Translations under genes and position numbers: made by a program
Assembly: GCA_029861795.1 (NCBI GenBank)
Contig: JAOTYS010000145.1
Span: 1 to 9,976, forward strand
Reading direction: 5' to 3'
From: Gammaproteobacteria bacterium
Lineage (GTDB): Bacteria; Pseudomonadota; Gammaproteobacteria; Arenicellales; JAOTYS01
DNA length: 9,976 nt
In this document: positions 1-6,515 of the stretch, piece after piece
Numbering within the stretch: position 1 is the first letter of the stretch
Layout of the letters: each line of letters starts with the position of its first letter
The notes under the pieces: model-generated
Seen by the model: only the letters and a program-made list of their open reading frames with translations
What the model was told of the DNA's origin: nothing
Databases searched by the model: none

Positions 1-149
1 AACCATGTGCCCGGTATAATCAGTAAACTATGTGTCGAGAAGGACATCAAGCACTTATGTGCAAGTCACCAAACTCTCACCAAACAACTGCAGCCAAGTG
101 CTGTAGATCCCGCAGCCCAAACACCGCCTCTGGTTTGCTGGCCTGGAGG

Positions 150-257
150 ATGGCTCGATCTACGATCGAGCATTGGCGCGAGCACTACAACCATGTCAGA
201 CCGCACCGTTCGCTCGGTAAGAAACCGCCGGCTGTATTCGCCCGTGAGGCGGCTTGA
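150..257 (+). pseudogene. IS3-family transposase (OrfB), C-terminal remnant
   Basis: The last 35 codons of this reading frame encode a stretch with IEHWREHYNHVRPHRSLG followed by a Pro-rich PAVFA-like end and a TGA stop. This is the hallmark C-terminus of the IS3-family OrfB integrase (DDE) domain, where the last catalytic Glu region is followed by W-x-x-x-YN-x-x-RPH-x-SLG. Nothing upstream in any frame of the visible 150 bases continues the integrase core, so only the tail is left and the gene is broken. The bases after the stop (about 280-306, rich in GGCTCTGG and GGGTACGG) could be the old right end of the element, but no partner inverted repeat is present to prove it. It marks past insertion-sequence activity at the left border of the oxygenase block. 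Confidence 0.72.
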
Positions 258-613
258 TATGATCAAAATCCCACATCAAAGGTGGCTCTGGTTCAGGGGT
301 ACGGTCAACGGAACTTGCGAAGTACCGTGAATATCTCCTGGCAGTAAAGGCGATAGCTAAGGCTGCCTATCGGTGCCCACCCGTGCCCAGTCCGCGAACT
401 GAGTCGGTGCTTGGAGCCCTGATGCAACGCCCAACCTAAAAGGGTTCCCTGTGGTCCAGAAACCCAGGCGTGGCGTCAGGTGCCGTAATAGCGTCGGCGC
501 CTCCAGTTTCTCGGTTAACCGATGCAATCAACTGGCGTTTTTGCCGCTGTTACCAGGCCATTCGGTGATCCTTGCCAGGTCCGCGCTCATCAGGCTCTGT
601 TTGCAGCAACCGC

Positions 614-628
614 TTAACATAATGTCAA
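614..628. promoter_or_regulatory. Putative operator copy 1 (15-bp palindrome)
   Basis: TTAACATAATGTCAA is a full inverted repeat of the form TTRACAT-N-ATGTYAA. The same core recurs at 710-724, 5471-5485 and 5558-5572, always in non-coding DNA upstream of genes of the oxygenase block. The centre lies 96 bp upstream of copy 2. A TetR-family protein is encoded in the same block and such regulators bind short palindromes like this; the link is inference. Confidence 0.5.
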
Positions 629-709
629 TCTAGTTCTAGCGAATCGATGATAGCGTCGAACTCGGACTAATTGCTGAGGAAAAAGATGTGCTAGCCTTAG
701 AATATCTGG

Positions 710-724
710 TTAACATAATGACAA
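710..724. promoter_or_regulatory. Putative operator copy 2, just upstream of the flavin monooxygenase
   Basis: TTAACATAATGACAA shares its first 11 bases with copy 1 and ends 21 bases before the GTG start at 746. The internal CATAAT (714-719) resembles a sigma70 -10 box, although the expected -35 position (around 691-696) is poor. If that is the -10 element, a bound repressor would block RNA polymerase directly. Confidence 0.5.
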
Positions 725-745
725 CTTCGGGACAGGTGATAGGCT

Positions 746-2236
746 GTGGGGGAGAGTGAGGAAGGGACAGTTGGCATCCTTGGCGCAGGCCTGAGTGGTG
801 TGCTCATGGGTATGCAACTCAAGCGCCGCGGTTTCGATAACTTTGTCATCTACGAAAAAGAGCCGGATGTTGGGGGTACGTGGTATCGCAATACCTGGCC
901 GGGGCTGCATTGCGATGTGGCATCACACCTTTACAGTTATACGTTTGAGCCAAATCCGGATTGGAGTCAGGCTTTTGCCAGCCAACCCGAGATACAAGCC
1001 TACATTCGATCTTGCGCCGAAAAATATGGTTTGCTGGATCACCTGAGGTTTGGAGTTACCGTGGACGCCGCGCGATACGATGAAGCGGCCGGACACTGGC
1101 AGTTAGATACTGCGGGAGGGGTGACTGCCAACCATCGTGTGTTGGTGTCTGCCACCGGCGGGCTCACCGAGCCAAACTTTCCAAAAGTTGAGGGTCTGGA
1201 TCAATTTGCGGGTATCAAGTGGCATTCTGCCGCTTGGCGCCACGATGTGGACTTGAGTGGCTTGCGTGTTGCAGTCGTCGGCTCCGCTGCCAGCGCGGTG
1301 CAGGTGATTCCCGAGGTCGTCAAGCGGGCGGGTAAAACGTTTGTTTTTCAACGTTCGCCAAATTGGGTAATGCCCCGCAACAACACCAATTTTAGCGATG
1401 CGCAAAAAGACGCGTTCCGCGATGTAGCGACGCACAGGTCTTATTGTCGCAAGCTCTACCGCCGCACATTGTTGATGTACAACGCGTTTCGGCGTCATCC
1501 CCGTGCGATAGAGATTATGCGTAGCGTCGGCTTGGGGCATATGCGAAGTGCAATAGACGACCCGGAATTGATTGAGTTGCTAACGCCGTCCTATGAGCCT
1601 GGCTGCAAGCGCATTGTAGTATCTGACGACTATTACCCGGCATTCGCCCAGTCGAACATTCGGCTAATTCCCCACGGCGTGACCGGGCTGACCCGTGATG
1701 GTGTTATTGCGGCGGATGGTTCTGAAACCAAGGTGGATGTTGTTATTTTTTGCACGGGTTACAAGCTGGGTAGCCGTGCCGATGGCTCGCCCGCGGTTGA
1801 GGTTTATGGCCGCGGCGGAGAACGCTTGAACTCAGCGCTGGCTCGACGTCCAGAGTCTTACCGCGGAGTCGCGGTTCCCGGCTTTCCAAACTACTTCACC
1901 ATCTGCGGGGTCAATGGCGTGGCGGCCTATGCATCTCTGTTTAAGTCTGCCGAGATCTGCTCGGACTTCATCAGCGACCGAATCGAGGAGATTTGGGATG
2001 AAGATTTACTTTCGGTAGAGGTGAAAGCAGATGAAACCCATGACTACAACGAAGTGATTCAGGCGCAGTTGCAGGATATGAGCTGGGCAACAGGTCAATG
2101 CACGAACTTTTATCGCAACCGCGAAGGGCGAGTGCTGTCATTTCATCCCTATACACTAGGTCGCATGCGGCGTGAGCTGCGTTCTTTAGGGCGACGTGAT
2201 TTTTATATAGAGCAGCAACGCTCTGCGAACTATTAG
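746..2236 (+). CDS. Flavin-containing / Baeyer-Villiger-type monooxygenase
   Basis: A 496-residue class B flavoprotein monooxygenase that would use FAD and NADPH to insert oxygen into a ketone or oxidise a soft heteroatom. The N-terminal FAD-binding Rossmann motif is GAGLSG (residues 13-18), followed by the GGTW motif (43-46) and the PG-x-x-CD-x-x-S pattern typical of Baeyer-Villiger enzymes. The family fingerprint F-x-G-x-x-x-H-x-x-x-W is present at 154-164 (F154, G156, H160, W164), but the next residue is Arg instead of the usual Pro or Asp. The NADPH Rossmann motif is GSAASA (179-184), with Ala for the middle Gly. The GTG start is chosen because AGGTGA at 734-739 is well placed and no ATG lies nearby in frame. 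It is first in a run with the next two genes, 11 bases apart from the second. Substrate unknown; flavin-containing N- or S-oxygenase activity is the main alternative. Confidence 0.88.
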   Translation: MGESEEGTVGILGAGLSGVLMGMQLKRRGFDNFVIYEKEPDVGGTWYRNTWPGLHCDVASHLYSYTFEPNPDWSQAFASQPEIQAYIRSCAEKYGLLDHLRFGVTVDAARYDEAAGHWQLDTAGGVTANHRVLVSATGGLTEPNFPKVEGLDQFAGIKWHSAAWRHDVDLSGLRVAVVGSAASAVQVIPEVVKRAGKTFVFQRSPNWVMPRNNTNFSDAQKDAFRDVATHRSYCRKLYRRTLLMYNAFRRHPRAIEIMRSVGLGHMRSAIDDPELIELLTPSYEPGCKRIVVSDDYYPAFAQSNIRLIPHGVTGLTRDGVIAADGSETKVDVVIFCTGYKLGSRADGSPAVEVYGRGGERLNSALARRPESYRGVAVPGFPNYFTICGVNGVAAYASLFKSAEICSDFISDRIEEIWDEDLLSVEVKADETHDYNEVIQAQLQDMSWATGQCTNFYRNREGRVLSFHPYTLGRMRRELRSLGRRDFYIEQQRSANY

Positions 2237-2247
2237 GGAAACCGAGC

Positions 2248-3567
2248 ATGCCAAAACGTAAAGATACGACCCCCCACATTCATTTTACGGGCTTTATGTT
2301 GTATGGCCCGGCGCCGCACATGATCAATTCGTGGGTCTACCCGGAAGACCAGATGTTTGCGGGCAAGTGGCATGAAACGTCGTATTGGACGGACATCGCG
2401 CAAACATTGGAGCGTGGCTGTTTTGACATGCTGTTTTTCGCCGACGGCTGGGGTGGCGGTACCAACAGCGCGAGTAAACGTTACGCGATCCAGTTTCCTA
2501 CCCATGACCCGCTGGAGCTTGTTCCTTACCTGGCCGCGAAAACCGACCGCCTTGGGTTCGCAGTCACCATGTCCACTTCGTTTTATCCGCCTTACATGTT
2601 GGCGAGAAAGCTGCAGACGTTAGATCATGTGACCGACGGCCGTATTGGCTGGAACATTGTTTGTTCGTTATCTTCAGGTGAAGCGCGAAACTTCGGTTCG
2701 GAGAATTTGCCCGAACACGATGAACGCTACGACCGTGCCGATGAGTTTTTGGATTGCGTTAACCAACTCTGGGAGAGCTGGGAGCCAGATGCCATGCAGA
2801 TGGATATGGAAACTGGGCAATTCGCCGATCCGGATAAGATTCACAAAATAAATTTTGAAGGTCGTTGGATAAAGTGCCAAGGACCATTAAATGTTGCACC
2901 TTCGCCGCAGGGTAAGCCCTATATCTTCCAGGCTGGTGGGAGTGAGCGCGGTAAGACGTTCGCTGCCACGCACGCAGAATGCGTGTTTGCGACTGCGGCT
3001 GGTACCAAGCAGATGCGCGAAACCGTCGACGACCTGAAATCTAAATTGGACGATGCCGGTCGTGACCCGAAAATGCTGAAAGTTCTCTGGGGCGGCCAAC
3101 CGCTGGTGGCAGCGTCCGAAAGCGAGGCGCGTGAGAAATTTCAGGCCATTCGCGCACGTATCCCAATAGAGGCGAAACTGTCTCTGGTGGCCGGGCATTT
3201 CAATCTCAATCTGAGCGACATCAATGTAGACGCGCCGGTAGCGGGCTTGGACATTCAGGGTACGCGCGGCATGTTTGAAATGTATGTCAAATCAGACCCG
3301 AACGTAACGCTACGACAAATTGCTGAAAGTTATCTGTCGGGCTCTGACGATAGTCCGATGGTTGGCACGCCGGAGCAGGTCGCGGATTATTTCATTTATT
3401 TGATTGAGGAGGGTGGCGGTACTGGGTTCCAAATCACGCCAGCGTACTACGCGCCGCAATACTATCGCGATTTTGTTGAGCAACTGGTGCCGGTGCTGCA
3501 AAAGAAGGGTGCAATGCGCACCACCTACGAAGGGAGTACGCTCAGAGACTACATGAACACCTGGTAG
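2248..3567 (+). CDS. FMN-dependent monooxygenase, NtaA/SnaA/DszA/DmoA family
   Basis: A 439-residue luciferase-like (class C) flavin monooxygenase that uses FMNH2 supplied by a separate reductase. Family members cleave C-N or C-S bonds: nitrilotriacetate and EDTA monooxygenases, dibenzothiophene-sulfone monooxygenase DszA, dimethylsulfide monooxygenase DmoA. Seen here: an N-terminal W-x-x-A-x-x-LERG-x-FD-x-x-FFAD segment, the FPTHDP segment, STSFYPPY-x-x-ARK, the DGRIGWNIV block followed by ARNFG, the QAGGSERG phosphate-binding region, and a C-terminal GTPEQVAD-x-x-x-x-x-IEEGG segment. Length matches the family. The ATG has AGGGAAA (2235-2241) overlapping the preceding stop, so it is likely translated with the upstream monooxygenase. 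Which of the C-N and C-S cleaving subfamilies it belongs to cannot be decided by eye; the neighbouring TauD-type genes favour an organosulfur substrate. The nitroreductase at 4533-5414 is the only visible candidate reductase partner. Confidence 0.9.
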   Translation: MPKRKDTTPHIHFTGFMLYGPAPHMINSWVYPEDQMFAGKWHETSYWTDIAQTLERGCFDMLFFADGWGGGTNSASKRYAIQFPTHDPLELVPYLAAKTDRLGFAVTMSTSFYPPYMLARKLQTLDHVTDGRIGWNIVCSLSSGEARNFGSENLPEHDERYDRADEFLDCVNQLWESWEPDAMQMDMETGQFADPDKIHKINFEGRWIKCQGPLNVAPSPQGKPYIFQAGGSERGKTFAATHAECVFATAAGTKQMRETVDDLKSKLDDAGRDPKMLKVLWGGQPLVAASESEAREKFQAIRARIPIEAKLSLVAGHFNLNLSDINVDAPVAGLDIQGTRGMFEMYVKSDPNVTLRQIAESYLSGSDDSPMVGTPEQVADYFIYLIEEGGGTGFQITPAYYAPQYYRDFVEQLVPVLQKKGAMRTTYEGSTLRDYMNTW

Positions 3568-3617
3568 GCTCTGTTGGTGAGTGACGCATGGACATTAACA
3601 CGTAGAGGCGATTTCAT

Positions 3618-4502
3618 ATGAAGGTAGAGACGTTCAAAAATCCAGTACGGAAAGCAGATGTAGCGCCGGTTGTTGAGCCAGTCGAATTTGAATCTTTTGT
3701 TGCCAAGCCAATAACGCCGATCATCGGCGCTGAACTCTCGGGATTGAATCTTGGTAAAGACCTAAGTAACAGCGAAGTGCGTGATCTGCATGATGCGTTG
3801 TTACAGTTTCAGGTAATTTTCCTGCGGGACCAGGACATGACAATGGAGCAGCACAAAAATGTGGGTCGCCACTTCGGTGGGCTCCACTGTCATCCTTCGA
3901 TTCCTGGACCAGAGGGTCATCCGGAAATTCTCATGTTGCATTCGGACAAGGATCGTCCTGGTGCGGCCAGTGCATGGCACTCAGATGTGTCCTGCGATCA
4001 GATACCGAATCTAGGCTCCATTCTCTATGGCAAGGTCGTCCCCGTTGTAGGCGGAGACACCTGCTGGGCCAGTATGTATGCCGCTTACGAAGGTTTGTCG
4101 CCCGCTATGCAAAACATTCTCACGGAGTTGACCGCGATTCATGAAAGTGAGCATGTCTATGGGCGCTTTAAGGGTGCTGTTGCGAACTACCCCACAGCAG
4201 AGCACCCCATAGTGCGAACCCATCCGGAAACGGGTCGGCATGGGCTCTATGTCAACAGTGTGTTTACCACTGGAATCAAGGAGCTCAGCGCTGCAGAAGG
4301 ACGCGCGTTGCTTGATTTCTTGTTTCGCCATATGGAGATGCCTGAGTTTCAGGTTCGATTTCATTGGGAGCCTAACTCGGTCGCTTTTTGGGATAATCGA
4401 TGCACTCAGCACCGGGCAACCGCTGATTTTTTCCCGCAAACTCGAACCATGCAGCGGGTGACGATTGCAGGTACCGACAGGCCGGCATACTCTCCAGGGT
4501 AA
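3618..4502 (+). CDS. TauD-type Fe(II)/2-oxoglutarate dioxygenase 1
   Basis: A 294-residue member of the TauD/TfdA family, which couples 2-oxoglutarate decarboxylation to hydroxylation beside a sulfonate, sulfate ester or ether, releasing sulfite, sulfate or an alcohol. The iron ligands are H121-x-D123 (in WHSDVSCD) and H265 (in WDNRCTQH), with the 2OG-binding R280 exactly 15 residues on, as between H255 and R270 of E. coli TauD. H92 in CHP matches TauD H70, which contacts the sulfonate, and sits 29 residues before the HxD as in TauD. The TauD Tyr73 position is Ile95 and the Asn95 position appears to be Ala117, so taurine itself is an unlikely substrate. The start ATG has AGAGG at 3604-3608. 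It carries about 25 extra N-terminal residues relative to TauD. It follows the FMN monooxygenase by 50 bp with no promoter motif, so probably the same operon. Confidence 0.9.
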   Translation: MKVETFKNPVRKADVAPVVEPVEFESFVAKPITPIIGAELSGLNLGKDLSNSEVRDLHDALLQFQVIFLRDQDMTMEQHKNVGRHFGGLHCHPSIPGPEGHPEILMLHSDKDRPGAASAWHSDVSCDQIPNLGSILYGKVVPVVGGDTCWASMYAAYEGLSPAMQNILTELTAIHESEHVYGRFKGAVANYPTAEHPIVRTHPETGRHGLYVNSVFTTGIKELSAAEGRALLDFLFRHMEMPEFQVRFHWEPNSVAFWDNRCTQHRATADFFPQTRTMQRVTIAGTDRPAYSPG

Positions 4503-4532
4503 CGTTCTAGCGAATGCTGAGGTGAGAGGACC

Positions 4533-5414
4533 TTAACTCAACGAAAAGCCGACGCTCCGCGCGAAATCACCGACTCCGGCGCGTTCTGCTTTGGACATTT
4601 GCCGTGCTTTGTCTTCGGACCAGCCGTAAAACTCGGCTAAACCGTAGTCCTTTACATGCTTTTGTGCTGTGTCAGGTGTTCGGTGGCGAGCGTCGCGATG
4701 CGTATCGTAGTCATCGATAGCGGAATCGAGTTGGTGGGTCGAGTAGTTGTTCTTGTGAATGTAAGCGTCAGGGGGCAGACGCATAGATACATGTCCTTCA
4801 CGAGCAGGGTAACCAAGACACAGACCGGCCAATGGAATAACGCGACGAGGCAGTGTGAGCAACTGGGCAATCTCTGACATATGGTCGCGAATCACACTGA
4901 TCGGGCAGCAACCAAGGCCTAATGCCTCAGCGCCCGTAATCGCATTTTGTAGTGCTAGGCTGGCGTCACTCACTGCGGCCAGAAAGCTGTCTAGGTTGTC
5001 GTTAGCAAAGGGTTTGCCTCGTTGCTCGCAGATTGATTCGATGCGATAGCCGTCCGCTAGGAAGATAAGGAACGCCGTAGCACTGGCGATCCAGGGCATG
5101 GTTGGAATGAGTGCAGCAATTCTCTGTCGCAAGGCCGGGTCATCGACGACGATGATGCTCACCTGTTGTAAATCTGACTTGGACGGTGCTGATGAGGCGC
5201 AAGCCAGCACAGTATCCAAGGTCTCCGGCTGAATGGGCTCGGTGGTGTAGGCGCGATGCGTTCGATGCTGCATCAGTAAGCGCACGGTTTCCGCGCTGGG
5301 TACATTATCTAGAACGTTCTCGGTCGGCGGCGGGGCTGAGTCTCCGAAACGCGCTTGCCACAGTTGTTGCATCTTCAAAACAGGTGTCTCTATGTCCGCC
5401 ATCTCGAAATCCAT
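4533..5414 (-). CDS. Nitroreductase-family flavoprotein, candidate flavin reductase
   Basis: A 293-residue FMN-binding oxidoreductase of the nitroreductase superfamily, which takes electrons from NAD(P)H to FMN, nitro groups or quinones. The FMN-contacting segments are visible: HRTHRAY (residues 50-56, basic R51 and R54), SAPSKSDLQ (75-83) and the GLGCCPIS region that binds the flavin on its other face. About 45 residues precede the HRTHR motif and there is a polar C-terminal tail (YGWSEDKARQ near 260), a pattern I recall in a subgroup of proteobacterial nitroreductases. It converges on the TauD-type gene at 4502 with only 30 bases between the stops, and diverges from the gene at 5663. Since the FMN monooxygenase at 2248 needs reduced FMN and no flavodoxin-like reductase is present, it may be the reductase partner; that is inference. 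The start is uncertain: ATG at 5414 or 5402, both with weak ribosome sites. Confidence 0.85.
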   Translation of the reverse strand: MDFEMADIETPVLKMQQLWQARFGDSAPPPTENVLDNVPSAETVRLLMQHRTHRAYTTEPIQPETLDTVLACASSAPSKSDLQQVSIIVVDDPALRQRIAALIPTMPWIASATAFLIFLADGYRIESICEQRGKPFANDNLDSFLAAVSDASLALQNAITGAEALGLGCCPISVIRDHMSEIAQLLTLPRRVIPLAGLCLGYPAREGHVSMRLPPDAYIHKNNYSTHQLDSAIDDYDTHRDARHRTPDTAQKHVKDYGLAEFYGWSEDKARQMSKAERAGVGDFARSVGFSLS

Positions 5415-5470
5415 CTTGGTTGAAAGCGGGCATCATGATGCGACACGCTGGCAGCACTGGCAATCCTGGG

Positions 5471-5485
5471 AAAACATAGTGTTAA
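5471..5485. promoter_or_regulatory. Putative operator copy 3, upstream of the nitroreductase
   Basis: AAAACATAGTGTTAA keeps the AACATARTGT core of the other copies; half-sites are AAAACAT and, on the other strand, TTAACAC. It lies 57 bp upstream of the minus-strand nitroreductase start, with its centre 87 bp from copy 4. Confidence 0.45.
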
Positions 5486-5501
5486 TTCGTCAACCCATCA
5501 G
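5473..5501 (-). promoter_or_regulatory. Possible sigma70 promoter for the nitroreductase gene
   Basis: On the minus strand CTGATG (5501-5496) and TATGTT (5478-5473) are 17 bases apart, a weak match to -35 and -10 boxes. The -10 box lies inside operator copy 3, the expected arrangement for repression. Matches are only 3 and 4 of 6, so this is tentative. Confidence 0.28.
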
Positions 5502-5557
5502 GAACACCGCATATTTAGGCCGTATCCTGGGGCTGAAACTACCCCCTTTTGGTTAGA

Positions 5558-5572
5558 CTGACACTATGTTAG
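5558..5572. promoter_or_regulatory. Putative operator copy 4, upstream of the second dioxygenase operon
   Basis: CTGACACTATGTTAG is the motif in the opposite orientation (CTAACATAGTGTCAG on the other strand) and is a complete inverted repeat with one central base and one mismatched pair. It lies 90 bp upstream of the ATG at 5663 and runs into a 10-bp palindrome AGCTTAAGCT (5571-5580). This placement fits control of the operon that contains the TetR-family gene itself. Confidence 0.5.
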
Positions 5573-5662
5573 CTTAAGCTGAAGCTCTGCATTTCGTTCA
5601 TCAGATCTTCAACTAGACAAGTGTTTAATTGTCCAAGCGGTCAACCAACAGGGGAATTGCGC

Positions 5663-6514
5663 ATGAGCGAGCCAGCAAAAAATGTTGCCAGCAACCTGCA
5701 ATACGATCTTTTAACGCCGCACAGCGGCGCTGAAGTTCATCAGATAGATTTATCGGCGAATGTTTCCCAAGACGTTATCGAACAAATCGAGAGTTTGTTG
5801 GTCACCTACGGCGTTGTGTTTTTTCGTGATCAACAGTTAACGAGGGAACAACACCGCAATCTTGGGGCCCGATTTGGCCAACTGCACATTCATCCTGCGG
5901 CCCCGGCACCGGAAGATTACCCGGAAATCATAGTTATCCATGCAGATAACAAACGCAAAGGTGTCGCCGGTACCGGTTGGCATTCGGACGTTTCCTGCGA
6001 TGCGCAACCGCCTGCGGCGAGCATGTTATATATGAAAAACATGCCGGCAGTTGGTGGTGATACGTTGTTTAGTAATATGTATGCTGCGTACGATGCTTTG
6101 TCAGACTCCCTGAAAAGCTATCTTGAAGGTTTAACCGCGATTCACTCTGGCGCTGACGTTTATCGAGGCGGGTCCTATAAGAATGAGGCGCAAGGTGGTC
6201 GCATGCCGGTATCAGAGCACCCGGTGATTCGAACGCACCCCGTATCGAAACGCAAAGCGTTGTTTGTCAATTACGGGTTTACGCGTCAGTTAGTGGGCTT
6301 GCCCCAGCGCGAAAGCGACAATATGTTGCGGTTCTTGTTTGATCACGTGAACGACCCACACTTTCAAGTGCGGTTTGCATGGCAGCCAGGGTCCATTGCT
6401 TTTTGGGACAATCGATGTGTACAGCACTATCCCACAGACGATTACTTCCCGGCGACGCGGACTGCGGAGCGCGTGACGTTGAGTGGTGACACACCTTACT
6501 TTGAGGAGGCTTGA
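5663..6514 (+). CDS. TauD-type Fe(II)/2-oxoglutarate dioxygenase 2
   Basis: A 283-residue TauD-family dioxygenase, the same length as E. coli TauD, and first in the four-gene operon. Iron ligands H107-x-D109 (WHSDVSCD) and H255 (WDNRCVQH); 2OG-binding R270 in AERVTLSG, 15 residues after the distal His. H77 in HIHP corresponds to TauD H70, the sulfonate contact, while the Tyr73 position is Ala80. The GGDTLFSNMYAAYDALS block after the iron site is the usual TauD scaffold segment. The ATG at 5663 is preferred over a GTG 42 bases upstream because AGGGGAA (5650-5656) sits at the right distance and the extra 14 residues look unlike the family. It closely resembles the next gene; the two look like a tandem duplication. 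Cytoplasmic; substrate probably a sulfonate, sulfate ester or related anion, not identified. Confidence 0.9.
   Translation: MSEPAKNVASNLQYDLLTPHSGAEVHQIDLSANVSQDVIEQIESLLVTYGVVFFRDQQLTREQHRNLGARFGQLHIHPAAPAPEDYPEIIVIHADNKRKGVAGTGWHSDVSCDAQPPAASMLYMKNMPAVGGDTLFSNMYAAYDALSDSLKSYLEGLTAIHSGADVYRGGSYKNEAQGGRMPVSEHPVIRTHPVSKRKALFVNYGFTRQLVGLPQRESDNMLRFLFDHVNDPHFQVRFAWQPGSIAFWDNRCVQHYPTDDYFPATRTAERVTLSGDTPYFEEA
6504..6509 (+). promoter_or_regulatory. Strong ribosome binding site coupling dioxygenases 2 and 3
   Basis: AGGAGG lies in the last codons of the upstream gene, six bases before the ATG at 6516. The upstream TGA ends at 6514, so the two reading frames are one base apart. This decides the start of dioxygenase 3 and implies coupled, near-equal translation. 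Confidence 0.8.
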
Positions 6515-6515
6515 G

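Larger units (their letters stand above)
258..745. other. Long non-coding region between IS remnant and oxygenase operon
   Basis: About 490 bases without a convincing gene; open frames here are short, lack Shine-Dalgarno sites and look like no known protein. It contains a possible hairpin at 478-502 (arms AGGTGCCG and CGGCGCCT, one G-T pair, 9-base loop), a 12-bp palindrome at 511-522 (TCGGTTAACCGA, likely chance) and, near its right end, two copies of a palindromic operator-like motif at 614-628 and 710-724. The left part may be decayed mobile-element DNA; the last 130 bases are the likely control region of the gene starting at 746. Confidence 0.6.

Noticed and set aside
15..20. TATAAT box near the left edge
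   Set aside because: No gene follows and its -35 position would lie outside the window; likely chance or part of IS debris.
511..522. Perfect 12-bp palindrome TCGGTTAACCGA
   Set aside because: About two such palindromes are expected by chance in this length and it does not recur.
451..633. 60-codon open frame in the left non-coding region
   Set aside because: No ribosome site, no recognisable protein feature, and it ends inside operator copy 1.
3591..3601. Possible fifth operator (TTAACAC) before dioxygenase 1
   Set aside because: Only one half-site is present; the other half does not match, and the 50-bp gap looks like an intra-operon spacer.
633..4515. 12-base direct repeat GTTCTAGCGAAT at 633-644 and 4504-4515, bracketing the first operon
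   Set aside because: A few 12-base repeats are expected by chance in 10 kb (about 3 pairs), there is no palindrome or conserved flank, and the copies do not mark a clean element boundary.
4503..4532. Bidirectional terminator between dioxygenase 1 and the nitroreductase
   Set aside because: Only a 4-bp stem (AGGT/ACCT) can be drawn and no T-run follows; not supported as a terminator.
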